From SSF53 sp036170535 (lineage in GTDB: Bacteria > Spirochaetota > Leptospiria > Leptospirales > Leptonemataceae): 30,564 nucleotides of DNA. Below are positions 9,497 to 17,048 of this stretch, in pieces. The notes under the pieces are model-generated. The model worked only from the letters and a program-made list of their open reading frames with translations. It did not search any database and was not told where the DNA came from. A program made the position numbers and the translations under genes. The stretch spans positions 1 to 30,564 of the forward strand of contig JAVHPJ010000189.1 in NCBI GenBank assembly GCA_036170535.1. The letters run 5' to 3'. Numbering within the stretch: position 1 is the stretch's first letter; each line of letters opens with the position of its first letter.

Positions 9497-10811
9497 GTTG
9501 TTTTTCCCGCGGAAGGCGCAGCGAATATGCCAGTAGCGCCAGAAGCGCGCCCCCAATCAGCATATAAGCGAAGCCTGCGCCCAGAAACCAGTAGAGATAA
9601 GCCCCCGCCAGCGGGCCCAGCGAGCGTCCCAGGGAGCCAAAGGAGCGCAGCAGGGACAGCGCCAGCCCCTGTTGCGACTCCGGCGCGGCGAGACTGGCGA
9701 GACCGGCCAGCGCCGGCTGCACCAGCGAAGAGCCGGCGGCGATCGGCGCAAGACACAAAAGCGACAGCCCGACCGCTGGCGGCGTAAGACTCAACAGGTA
9801 CACCGGCGCGGGCATCAGGGCCAGGCCGGTCAAAAGTATGGCGCGCGGACTGAAGCGTTTGGACAATGCGCGCACCAGGCCCCCCTGACCCAGCACCAGC
9901 AGCGCCCCGATATACAGGAAGACCAGGCCGATCTCAAGCGGGCTCAGGTGAAATTCAAGTTTGTAAAGAAATGTGAACGTGAACTCGTAGGCGGAAAAAA
10001 TAAATATATAAATAAAATTTATAAAAACGATTCGATCAAACGAGGTGTCGCGCAGCGCGGCGCGCAGGACGCGAAATGGGTTTTCGATCCAGGCCGCTTC
10101 CCGGTCCGCGCGATTGCCGCTCGTTTCGGCAAAGAAGGCGAAATTCAAAACCGCACTCAAGGCGGAGAGCAGAAAGGCCGCCAGGGCCGGCGCGGCAAAA
10201 GGCCCGATCCAGGCGGGCGCGAGCGCGAACTCGCTCAGTGCAATGCGCGAAGTAAGGCCGCCGATGACCGGCCCCAGGATAAAACCCAAACCAAACGCCG
10301 CTCCAACCAGACCCATGGCGCGCGTGCGTTCCTCTGGCCGGGAGAGATCGGCCATCGCCGCCGAGGCGACCCCCATGTTGCCCGCCATGAGTCCGCCAAA
10401 CAGTCGTGCAAAGACAAAAGCGGTAAAGTTGGGCGATAAGAACCAGAACAGATGCGAAGCCGCCAGTCCGATACTGGTGACAATCAGCACCGGCCGGCGT
10501 CCCAGGCGGTCGGATAGTCGGCCCCAGTGCGGCGCGGCGATAAACTGCAGCAGGGAGTACAGCGCCGCCAGAGCGCCGCCCAGCAGGATGATTACGTCGT
10601 CTTCGTTGGTTCGCGAGGCCGGCACGAAGCGGTTGGCAAAATCGCGTACGGCCAGGAGCCAGGCGTCGACGCCTGATCCTTTTGCTGTTTGCAAATAGTG
10701 CTCTAACAGATCCGGAACCAGGGGGAAGATGAGGGTGAAGCCCACCAGATCCAGGAAGAGGATAAAGAGCAGCAGCGTTTTGTTCAGTCCGCTGGCTGGT
10801 TCGGACTTCAT
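9483..10811 (-). CDS. MFS exporter, DHA1 type (TetA-like)
   Basis: A 442-residue transporter with about twelve hydrophobic helices. Helix 1 starts LLLFILFLDLVGFTLIFPL. The loop between helices 2 and 3 carries MFS motif A (GRLSDRLGRRPVL), and helix 5 carries antiporter motif C (GLGFILGPVIGG), which marks proton-driven exporters. The loop after helix 1 is unusually long (about 55 residues). The closest familiar group is the tetracycline/multidrug DHA1 family, but the substrate cannot be read from sequence. It is the first gene of the operon with the M28 peptidase and dusA. It is divergent from the GHKL-like gene across 82 bases, and the minus strand there contains TATAAA near 10840. Confidence 0.9.
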   Translation of the reverse strand: MKSEPASGLNKTLLLFILFLDLVGFTLIFPLVPDLLEHYLQTAKGSGVDAWLLAVRDFANRFVPASRTNEDDVIILLGGALAALYSLLQFIAAPHWGRLSDRLGRRPVLIVTSIGLAASHLFWFLSPNFTAFVFARLFGGLMAGNMGVASAAMADLSRPEERTRAMGLVGAAFGLGFILGPVIGGLTSRIALSEFALAPAWIGPFAAPALAAFLLSALSAVLNFAFFAETSGNRADREAAWIENPFRVLRAALRDTSFDRIVFINFIYIFIFSAYEFTFTFLYKLEFHLSPLEIGLVFLYIGALLVLGQGGLVRALSKRFSPRAILLTGLALMPAPVYLLSLTPPAVGLSLLCLAPIAAGSSLVQPALAGLASLAAPESQQGLALSLLRSFGSLGRSLGPLAGAYLYWFLGAGFAYMLIGGALLALLAYSLRLPREKQHAAT

Positions 10812-10893
10812 AACGCCATGCTCATAAGCGCAGCCGGTCTTTATACAAAAAAATGGTTGTAGTCCGTCTCCGGGGCATTATATCGGAAGTCGA

Positions 10894-11712
10894 ATGTCCG
10901 CTGTGGATCTCATAAAAACCGAGGCTCTGGAAACCCAGGACCAGGTGCTGCCGGTGGGTCGGGATTACATACCCGGCGTCGAGCGCCGCTTGCGGAACAC
11001 CATCTATAATCTGTTCCATGGCGCCGGCGCGGATGATCGCTCTATGGACATTGGCGATCGCGAGTTGCTGGCGGAAGCCGTTTTCTGGTCGATCGGCGAG
11101 CTCATCAACAACGCCAACAAAGCAAATAACCGCTGGGCGGTTTTGCGTCAGGCGCTGCACCAGCGCATCAAAAAGCAGAGTCCGGAACTCGGCGATGAGC
11201 AGCTGCTCCGGGACATCGACTACGCCATTCAGCATAACCAGACGGATATGTTGAAGAAGTACGGCCTGGAACAGGTAGATCTCACGGCGTCTATTCTGAA
11301 GCTGATCGAGATGCACAAAACGAACTCGTTCGCGCTTTCGGAAAAGTTCGGCAAGAAGATCGACCTTACTCTGCGCGTGCGCCAACGCGGCGAACGCAAG
11401 GCGCTGACGATCAACGTCATTAATAATTCGCCAATCACGGTCATTGACAAACAGCGCGTTGAATACAACCTGGAAAAGATTAAAGAGGATCTGATCAACG
11501 CGCAGCGCAATCCCTACGAAGCCGCAGTGCAACTCTACGACAAGCTGGAGGACCACAGCGGCGGAGGATTTGGCGCCGGACTGCGCAGCATTGTGCTCTT
11601 TCTAAAAGAAGGCTATAAGCCTTTTGCGGTCGAGATAGTCTTTTCGAAACTTATCCAGTACCGTTCCGCCGGCAACAGCACGATCTTTTCGATCGAAATC
11701 CCGATTCCTTGA
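10894..11712 (+). CDS. Orphan GHKL-ATPase-like protein
   Basis: A 272-residue soluble protein with no sensor, HAMP or HisKA domain. Residues 65-80 (FWSIGELINNANKANN) match the N box of GHKL ATPases (helix with E and N for Mg-ATP). The strand where kinases have a DNGxGI G1 box reads INVINNSPI, so the conserved Asp is Asn. A glycine-rich stretch EDHSGGGFGAGLRS resembles the G2 box, and the protein ends on strands like those closing the fold (NSTIFSIEIPIP). The long insert between the N and G1 boxes (about 100 residues, helical) is unusual. It may bind ATP as a regulator or anti-sigma-like protein, or may have lost catalysis. It is a single gene, divergent from the MFS operon. A possible promoter, TTGTAG then TATATC 16 bases on, precedes it. 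Confidence 0.7.
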   Translation: MSAVDLIKTEALETQDQVLPVGRDYIPGVERRLRNTIYNLFHGAGADDRSMDIGDRELLAEAVFWSIGELINNANKANNRWAVLRQALHQRIKKQSPELGDEQLLRDIDYAIQHNQTDMLKKYGLEQVDLTASILKLIEMHKTNSFALSEKFGKKIDLTLRVRQRGERKALTINVINNSPITVIDKQRVEYNLEKIKEDLINAQRNPYEAAVQLYDKLEDHSGGGFGAGLRSIVLFLKEGYKPFAVEIVFSKLIQYRSAGNSTIFSIEIPIP

Positions 11713-11725
11713 GGCGGGTCGTCAA

Positions 11726-11753
11726 GTCTCCGTCTGCGCCGCTCGCTGGAGAC
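11726..11753. terminator. Possible hairpin between convergent genes
   Basis: GTCTCC (11726-11731) and GGAGAC (11748-11753) can pair around a 16-base loop, in the 66-base gap between the GHKL-like gene and the converging chemoreceptor gene. There is no T tract. It may work as a weak two-way terminator; the evidence is only the inverted repeat and its place. Confidence 0.3.
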
Positions 11754-11778
11754 GCTCTGTTCGGGGGCTTTCGCCCGC

Positions 11779-13386
11779 TTACGTAAATAGCGCCGTCGAT
11801 GCGGTAAGGCTCCGCGCAATCGTCTCCATGCGGGCTGCCGAATCCATCAACTGGTTGCAATGACTCGAACCCATCTGCGCCTTCTCGCTGAGTTCCGAAG
11901 CGGCGCGCGCGATCTGTCGACCCGCCTGATTCTGTTCCTCGGTTCGCGACCGAATGTCGCGCGAGCCCGCCCTGAGGTTGGTCGTCACATGCGCGAACTG
12001 TTCATTGGCGGCGAGATTTTCGCGAATCTGGCGCTCCATGTACCGCATGACATCGACGGCCTGCTTGCTTTCTGAGACGATGCGCTGCACGGAGCTCAGC
12101 GCTTCTTCGCCCCGAACAGCCGCTTGACTCTGCATGTCATTGCCGCGACTCAAGATCTCGCCAATCATCTCCACCGCCGCCGCTCCGCGCGCAGAAAGGC
12201 GCGCGACTTCCGTTGCGACTACAGCGAAGCCGCGGCCCTGCTCGCCGGCCCGCGCCGCTTCAATGGAGGCGTTCAAGGCCAGCAAGCCGACGCGGTCCGA
12301 GATCTCGTTAATCGCTTCCGCGGCCGCGGCCACTTCATCGAGTATTTGTTTGATCCCGCCGAGCATGCCTTTGATTTCTGCGACCAGCGTTTCGTTCGCA
12401 TCAGACAAGCCGGTGAGGCGTTGAATCTGCGCTTCGCCGGCGATGAGTCGCTGGCGCGCTTCCTCATTCGACTGGCTTGAGGCGGCCAGCCAGAGCTCCA
12501 TATCTTGTAAAAGCTCGTCCTGGTGAGCCGCTGCGTTCGCCACCGCTTCAATACTCGCCGAAAATTCTTCAATGCCGGCCGCAGTTTCCTCCGCCGTGAC
12601 CGCTTGTTCCGAGGTTAAGCCCAGCAGTTGATCGGTGAGACGGCGCACCGCGGCGGCTTCCGCATTGCAAGGCGGCACGATAGAAACCGTTGAGGAGACG
12701 AGACCCTCGATGCGAGCGAGAAATGCATTGAGTTCGCTGGCGAGCGCGCCGGTTTCGTCGCGCGAATCGATCATGATGCGCGCATTTAATCGAACGAGTC
12801 CGGAGTTCAGAGCGCGCGCGCGATCCACCAGCAAACGCAACGGCGCTTCGATACGCCTTTTCAAAAAATAAAAGGCGCCGATCACAAGTAGCAGCGCGGG
12901 GAGCGCCAGGGCGCCCTGCAGCATCCAGAACTGAAGCATGCGCCGATTGGCTGCGTCCTCCCCGGCGGCGACGGTTTGGTCCGCGAGGCGAAACAGCTCT
13001 TCGCTGCCCGCCAGGAGCCTCTGTCGCGCCGCAGCGTCGTCCGGCGCGAGCGTCGCCGCCGAGGCGGAGAGCTCATGCCAGAGCTTGCGCGTGTCACGCA
13101 GTCGCGCCTGATACTCGGGGTCTGCCAGTCGCTTCAGATTCAGCGCTGGCGAACCTTCGGTCAAACCCAGGGCGATTGCGTCAAGACGTTGTCGGAGGTT
13201 TGACGACTCCACGCCGGCCAGCGCCAATTTAAAGTGACGCTGCGAACCCCCGCGCAAAATACCCGCGAAGTTAATGACGCGGGCGTCGCCTTGCATCCCT
13301 GTCAGGAAGTACGCGTTAGCCGCGAAGGACCCAAGAAAAAGCGCCGCCAGGCTGAAAAAGAGAAGCTGTACGCGACTTACGATCAT
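11779..13386 (-). CDS. Methyl-accepting chemotaxis protein with PilJ-type sensor
   Basis: A 535-residue transmembrane receptor. TM1 is residues 6-28 and TM2 about 154-176. The periplasmic region between them begins with the PilJ/NarX-like signature ARVINFAGILRGGSQRHFKL and is helical, as in type IV pili chemotaxis receptors. A HAMP-like region follows (RIEAPLRLLVDRARALNSG). The signalling hairpin tip is clear: ISDRVGLLALNASIEAARAG then EQGRGFAVVATEVARLS. It should control a CheA kinase. There is no C-terminal pentapeptide tether for CheR. ATG 13386 is chosen over TTG 13413 since it starts directly at the membrane helix. The 184-base region upstream is A+T-rich (13480-13520) and probably holds its promoter. 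Confidence 0.92.
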   Translation of the reverse strand: MIVSRVQLLFFSLAALFLGSFAANAYFLTGMQGDARVINFAGILRGGSQRHFKLALAGVESSNLRQRLDAIALGLTEGSPALNLKRLADPEYQARLRDTRKLWHELSASAATLAPDDAAARQRLLAGSEELFRLADQTVAAGEDAANRRMLQFWMLQGALALPALLLVIGAFYFLKRRIEAPLRLLVDRARALNSGLVRLNARIMIDSRDETGALASELNAFLARIEGLVSSTVSIVPPCNAEAAAVRRLTDQLLGLTSEQAVTAEETAAGIEEFSASIEAVANAAAHQDELLQDMELWLAASSQSNEEARQRLIAGEAQIQRLTGLSDANETLVAEIKGMLGGIKQILDEVAAAAEAINEISDRVGLLALNASIEAARAGEQGRGFAVVATEVARLSARGAAAVEMIGEILSRGNDMQSQAAVRGEEALSSVQRIVSESKQAVDVMRYMERQIRENLAANEQFAHVTTNLRAGSRDIRSRTEEQNQAGRQIARAASELSEKAQMGSSHCNQLMDSAARMETIARSLTASTALFT

Positions 13387-13570
13387 TTTCGCGGGCCCTC
13401 TACGTGCGCCCAACGGCTCGTTTGCGCCTCGAAGAGACGACTACAAGAGATTTTTGGGTTCTGGATTCGCCCAATGATAAAGATTCAAGAGAATATAATT
13501 AATATATCATCGGAAGCGCTGGAGGTTTCGCCCCGCGGTCGCTGAATGTGTGTACTGATTCAGCGTTTCC

Positions 13571-14368
13571 CTATCCGCCGCCCGATGCGCCCCACTCATC
13601 CCAGCCCAGCTTTACCAGCGAAAGCGCAGTCACTGTGATCAGCAGGCGACGAATCCAGATATTGGCGCGCGGGCTCTTAACAGCGAAGCGCGCCGCCGCA
13701 AATGCGCCGCAGGCCTGACCGCCGGCTGCAGCCAGTCCCGCGCCCCATTGGATCTGATCGTAATAGATAAACACGGCGAGCGCTGGAACTGTGAAAAAAA
13801 GCACGATCAATAGCTTGAGCCCGTTGGCGTCGACCAGGCTCTGCCGCAGATATAACGCGAAAAATGCGATCAACAGCACGCCGGCCGCCGCCTGGATAAA
13901 TCCGCCGTAGAAGCCCAGAACGAACATCCCGCCGAGGCTCAGGGCGTTTTTGTGTCGTTCGTTGGGTTCGGAAACCGCGCGCAGCCAGTTTTCAGGATGC
14001 AGGAAAAGCAGCCCCAGCGAAACGATCAACACCGCGGCGATCGCCAGACTCATATTGCGCGGACTCAGCACGGCTGCGGCCAGGGCCCCCAGCAGCGCGC
14101 CCGCCGAGGCTGGCGCCGCAAACCAGCGCCAGTTGGGAAATTTGAAGCCGCCGTGGCGGCGATATCCGTAGATGGCCGTCGCATTCTGGAAGAGTATGCC
14201 CACGCGATTGGTCGCATTGGCAGCGTGGGGCGAAAGGCCCATCAGCAAAAAAGCCGGCAGCGTGAGCAGCGAACCGGCGCCAGCCAGCGTGTTCAACACG
14301 CCGGCCGCGCAACCGACAAAAAATGCAAGCGCGAAACCTGCGCCCGGATGCAGAGCTTCGATCGTCAC
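13571..14368 (-). CDS. TSUP-family (TauE/SafE) membrane transporter
   Basis: A 265-residue membrane protein with about eight helices and the repeated TSUP motifs: first half GCAAGVLNTLAGAGSLLTLP and ATNRVGILFQNATA, second half GGFIQAAAGVLLIAFF. The family exports sulfite, sulfoacetate, taurine-related or other small organic anions; the substrate here is unknown. The GTG start at 14368 overlaps the stop of the citramalate synthase gene in a GTGA motif, so translation of the two is almost certainly coupled. This is unlike the usual sulfur context of TSUP genes and may point to an organic-acid substrate, which is inference only. Confidence 0.9.
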   Translation of the reverse strand: MTIEALHPGAGFALAFFVGCAAGVLNTLAGAGSLLTLPAFLLMGLSPHAANATNRVGILFQNATAIYGYRRHGGFKFPNWRWFAAPASAGALLGALAAAVLSPRNMSLAIAAVLIVSLGLLFLHPENWLRAVSEPNERHKNALSLGGMFVLGFYGGFIQAAAGVLLIAFFALYLRQSLVDANGLKLLIVLFFTVPALAVFIYYDQIQWGAGLAAAGGQACGAFAAARFAVKSPRANIWIRRLLITVTALSLVKLGWDEWGASGGG

Positions 14369-15909
14369 TGGGCCGCCAGCGCGCTGGCTGGCACAAGCAA
14401 ACGATTCAACAGTTTTTCCGTGGCTTTAATCGCGGCCTTTACCTGATCCGGATCCACGCCGACCGTACGCACGTTGCGTCCGTCCGCTTCGCTTTCCCAG
14501 GTGATAACGGCTTCTACCAATGCGTCCGTGCGTCCGCCAGGCGGAATGCGCACTTCGTAGTCGGCCAGGCGCGGCATTTTTACGCCGAGCTCTGTAAGAA
14601 TCGGCAGCAGCGCGTTCATGAACGCATCGTAGCCGCCGTCGCCTTCGGCCTCGCCGGCGTATTTTTCACCGCGAAACTCTACGGCAATGCGCGCCGTGGG
14701 TCGGCCGTTCCAACGGGTCACAATTTCCGCGTCGCGAATATGAAAAAAATCCACGCCGCCTTTGCCGAACATATCCTGGATCAAAAAGGGCAGATCATCG
14801 GCAGTGACGCTTTTTTTCTGATCGCCAAGTTGTTTGATGCGATCCAGCAGGATCTGTTCCTGGTCCGGCGGCAACTCGATGCCGAGCATTTTCAGATTGT
14901 TTTCCACCGACGCTTTGCCGGCGAGTTTGCCCAATGCGTACACGCGCTGGCGGCCAAAACGCTCGGGCGTTATGGGATTTACATAAAGATTGTTCTTCTT
15001 GTCGCCGTCAGCGTGAATGCCGGCGGTCTGGGTGTACACGTCCTGGCCGACGATTGGGCGATTCGCCTGCACGCGTTTGCCGCTGAACGTTTCCACCAGG
15101 CGCGATGCCGGCACGATTTCTTTTTCTTCGATATTGGTGCGGACCTTGAGCTTGTCGTGGAGAGCTGTTACGACCGACTCGAGCGGCGCGTTGCCGGCGC
15201 GTTCGCCCAGGCCGTTCACCGCGACATGCAGACCAACCGCTCCCGCGCGCACTGCGGACAGCGCATTCGCCGTGGCCAGGCCGTAGTCGTTGTGGCCGTG
15301 AAAGTCGATCGCGAGATCGCCATGTCGATCGAGCTGGCGCGCGATTCCGCGATAGACTTCATCGTGATCCATTACGCCAAGCGTGTCCGGAAACAAAAAG
15401 CGATGCACCGGCATGGAGCGCAGGGCGTCGACCATCTGGTCGACATAATCCGGCGAATCCAGTTCGCCGTTCGACCAGTCTTCAAAATAGACGTTCACGC
15501 GCACTTTCTGATCAGCTGCGTAGGAGATGGTGCGCTCTACGTCGATCAGGTGCTCGGCGAGCGTCTTGCCGAGTTGCTTTTCGCAGTGACGGCGCGATCC
15601 CTTTGCCAGCAGGTTCAATCGGCTGCCGCCGGCGGCGCGGATCCAGTCGACGGTGCGCTTGTGATCCACAAAACCCAGCATTTCGATCCGGTCGTCCAGA
15701 CTGCGTTCGCGGGCCCACGCGAGTATTTCCTTTACGGCGGCGTGTTCGCCCTCCGAGACTCGGGCGCTGGCGATTTCCACCCGGTCGACCTTGAGCTTTT
15801 CGAGCAGCAATCGCGCGATCTGAAGCTTTTCAAATGCCGAAAAACTGACGCCGTCGGTCTGCTCCCCGTCGCGCAGGGTCGTGTCCATGAGTTCGATGAA
15901 GGGGTGCAT
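14365..15909 (-). CDS. cimA: (R)-citramalate synthase, Leptospira type
   Basis: A 514-residue enzyme that condenses pyruvate and acetyl-CoA to citramalate, the first step of the pyruvate route to isoleucine. The N-terminal TIM barrel shows TLRDGEQT (R13, D14), VEIASARVSEGE, and the metal motif HGHND (204-208). Residues known from the Leptospira interrogans structure to favour pyruvate over ketoisovalerate are kept: L78 and F80 (LGF), L101, Y141 and E143 (YFEDWSNG). The C-terminal regulatory domain is complete (EGDGGYDAFMNAL, YEVRIPPGGRTDALVE), so isoleucine feedback is expected. ATG 15909 follows GGAGA at good spacing; the frame is open to 16029, but that extension reads as leader. It forms an operon with the downstream TSUP gene. 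Confidence 0.95.
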   Translation of the reverse strand: MHPFIELMDTTLRDGEQTDGVSFSAFEKLQIARLLLEKLKVDRVEIASARVSEGEHAAVKEILAWARERSLDDRIEMLGFVDHKRTVDWIRAAGGSRLNLLAKGSRRHCEKQLGKTLAEHLIDVERTISYAADQKVRVNVYFEDWSNGELDSPDYVDQMVDALRSMPVHRFLFPDTLGVMDHDEVYRGIARQLDRHGDLAIDFHGHNDYGLATANALSAVRAGAVGLHVAVNGLGERAGNAPLESVVTALHDKLKVRTNIEEKEIVPASRLVETFSGKRVQANRPIVGQDVYTQTAGIHADGDKKNNLYVNPITPERFGRQRVYALGKLAGKASVENNLKMLGIELPPDQEQILLDRIKQLGDQKKSVTADDLPFLIQDMFGKGGVDFFHIRDAEIVTRWNGRPTARIAVEFRGEKYAGEAEGDGGYDAFMNALLPILTELGVKMPRLADYEVRIPPGGRTDALVEAVITWESEADGRNVRTVGVDPDQVKAAIKATEKLLNRLLVPASALAAQ

Positions 15910-15918
15910 GGCGTCTCC

Positions 15919-15937
15919 GGGGCGCGTCCGGCGCCCC
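15919..15937 (-). promoter_or_regulatory. Hairpin next to the cimA ribosome binding site
   Basis: On the minus strand GGGGCGC-CGGAC-GCGCCCC forms a perfect 7-bp G+C stem with a 5-base loop. It ends directly before the GGAG Shine-Dalgarno of cimA. Such a placement could modulate access of the ribosome. It has no T tract, so it is not a simple terminator. The leader upstream (15938-16030) also contains a run of C8 and a T-rich patch. Confidence 0.4.
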
Positions 15938-16101
15938 TGTGTACAGTAAGCGCACTGCGGCCGGGGGGGTAAAATAAAAAAATGATGAGTTGCCAGCTGT
16001 GCTCGTTTCGCATCCGATTCGATAATCAAGAGTGACCCGTCCAGCCCGGGCGCGGCTGCGTCGCATCGCGGCGTTCGGGCTGCGGCCGCTTGTTTGCAAC
16101 T

Positions 16102-16986
16102 ATGCGCGCGACCAAATTTCTCTACTCCAGCTCCGCGCTGCTTTTGTGCCTGCTGGCGACGCTCGCTTTTCGCGACCTGATGAGCGACCCCGAGCGGGCC
16201 AGTTCGGCGGCGCCTGAACCCCGCGAAAGCGGCGCGGCCCGGGCGTACTATAATCGCGTCCCGATTCTATTGTTTCATAATGTCGACGGCTCGGGACCCT
16301 ATTCGATTTCGCGCGAGTCATTTCAACGGCACCTGGACGAAATCCGCGCAGCGGGCATTCGCGTTATTTCGCTCAAACAGCTCTACGAACATGCGCGCGA
16401 AAATCGGCTATTCAGTCGCCCCTCGATCGTAATTACGATCGACGACGATTTTGAGAACATTGTGCGCGTGGCCGCGCCCTTGTTACGCGAGTACGACTAT
16501 CCGGCGACGTTCTTCTTCTATACGAAAGACATTATGGACGATCCCCGGTGGGGGGCCTCCTGGGCGGATTTGAATCGCTTGTATCGCGAAGGGTTTGATA
16601 TTCAAAACCACTCGTACAGTCATACTCCGTTTCACGAGCCGCGCGGCGGCGAAAACGCGGCGGACTATGAGCGCCGGGTGCGGCGCGAGATTATCCACTC
16701 GCGTGAAACTCTGGAGAAGAATATCCCGGGCTTAAAAGTCTGGACCTTTGCGTATCCGTTTGGCTACAAAAGCGCAGCGTTGCAGCAAAAGCTGCTGGAT
16801 GCCGGCTATGCGCTCACCCTGACAACCGACGCGCGTCCGGTTGATGTGTCGCAGCCCTTTCGCCCGAGCTTTGATCGCTACACCATCCAGCGTTTCTACG
16901 TGCGGGACCCGGACGCTCTATTTCGACGCCAACTGGAGTACGCTCTGACGCCGTACTCGGGCCAGCGTCAGCTCGCGGAACGCTGA
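16102..16986 (+). CDS. Polysaccharide deacetylase (NodB-fold), membrane-anchored
   Basis: A 294-residue carbohydrate esterase family 4 protein. Residues 4-22 are a hydrophobic signal or anchor (FLYSSSALLLCLLATLAF). The NodB domain starts at about 52 (RVPILLFHNVDG). Motif 1 reads VITIDDDFENI, with the catalytic/metal Asp pair but Ile in place of the usual Phe. Motif 2, the metal-binding HSYSH, is intact. Later motifs include WTFAYPFGY and the final segment ALTLTTD. It should remove N-acetyl groups from peptidoglycan or an exported polysaccharide outside the membrane. ATG 16102 is used; a TTG twelve bases earlier is possible. It is divergent from cimA and 62 bases upstream of the hybrid kinase, possibly in the same transcript. 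Confidence 0.9.
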   Translation: MRATKFLYSSSALLLCLLATLAFRDLMSDPERASSAAPEPRESGAARAYYNRVPILLFHNVDGSGPYSISRESFQRHLDEIRAAGIRVISLKQLYEHARENRLFSRPSIVITIDDDFENIVRVAAPLLREYDYPATFFFYTKDIMDDPRWGASWADLNRLYREGFDIQNHSYSHTPFHEPRGGENAADYERRVRREIIHSRETLEKNIPGLKVWTFAYPFGYKSAALQQKLLDAGYALTLTTDARPVDVSQPFRPSFDRYTIQRFYVRDPDALFRRQLEYALTPYSGQRQLAER

Positions 16987-17048
16987 GCCCCCCGCGTTTT
17001 TTTCCGCTGGACGCGCGACGCCGACAGTTCGCTCCTTTTGCCACACGC

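Noticed and set aside
10822..11556. 244-residue minus-strand frame opposite the GHKL-like gene
   Set aside because: The plus strand has the ATP-fold motifs, and this frame would overlap the divergent MFS promoter region; judged a shadow.
14323..15972. 549-residue open frame on the plus strand opposite cimA
   Set aside because: It is the antisense shadow of a clearly identified citramalate synthase; the composition is biased and no domain is visible. Long antisense frames are expected in this G+C-rich sequence.
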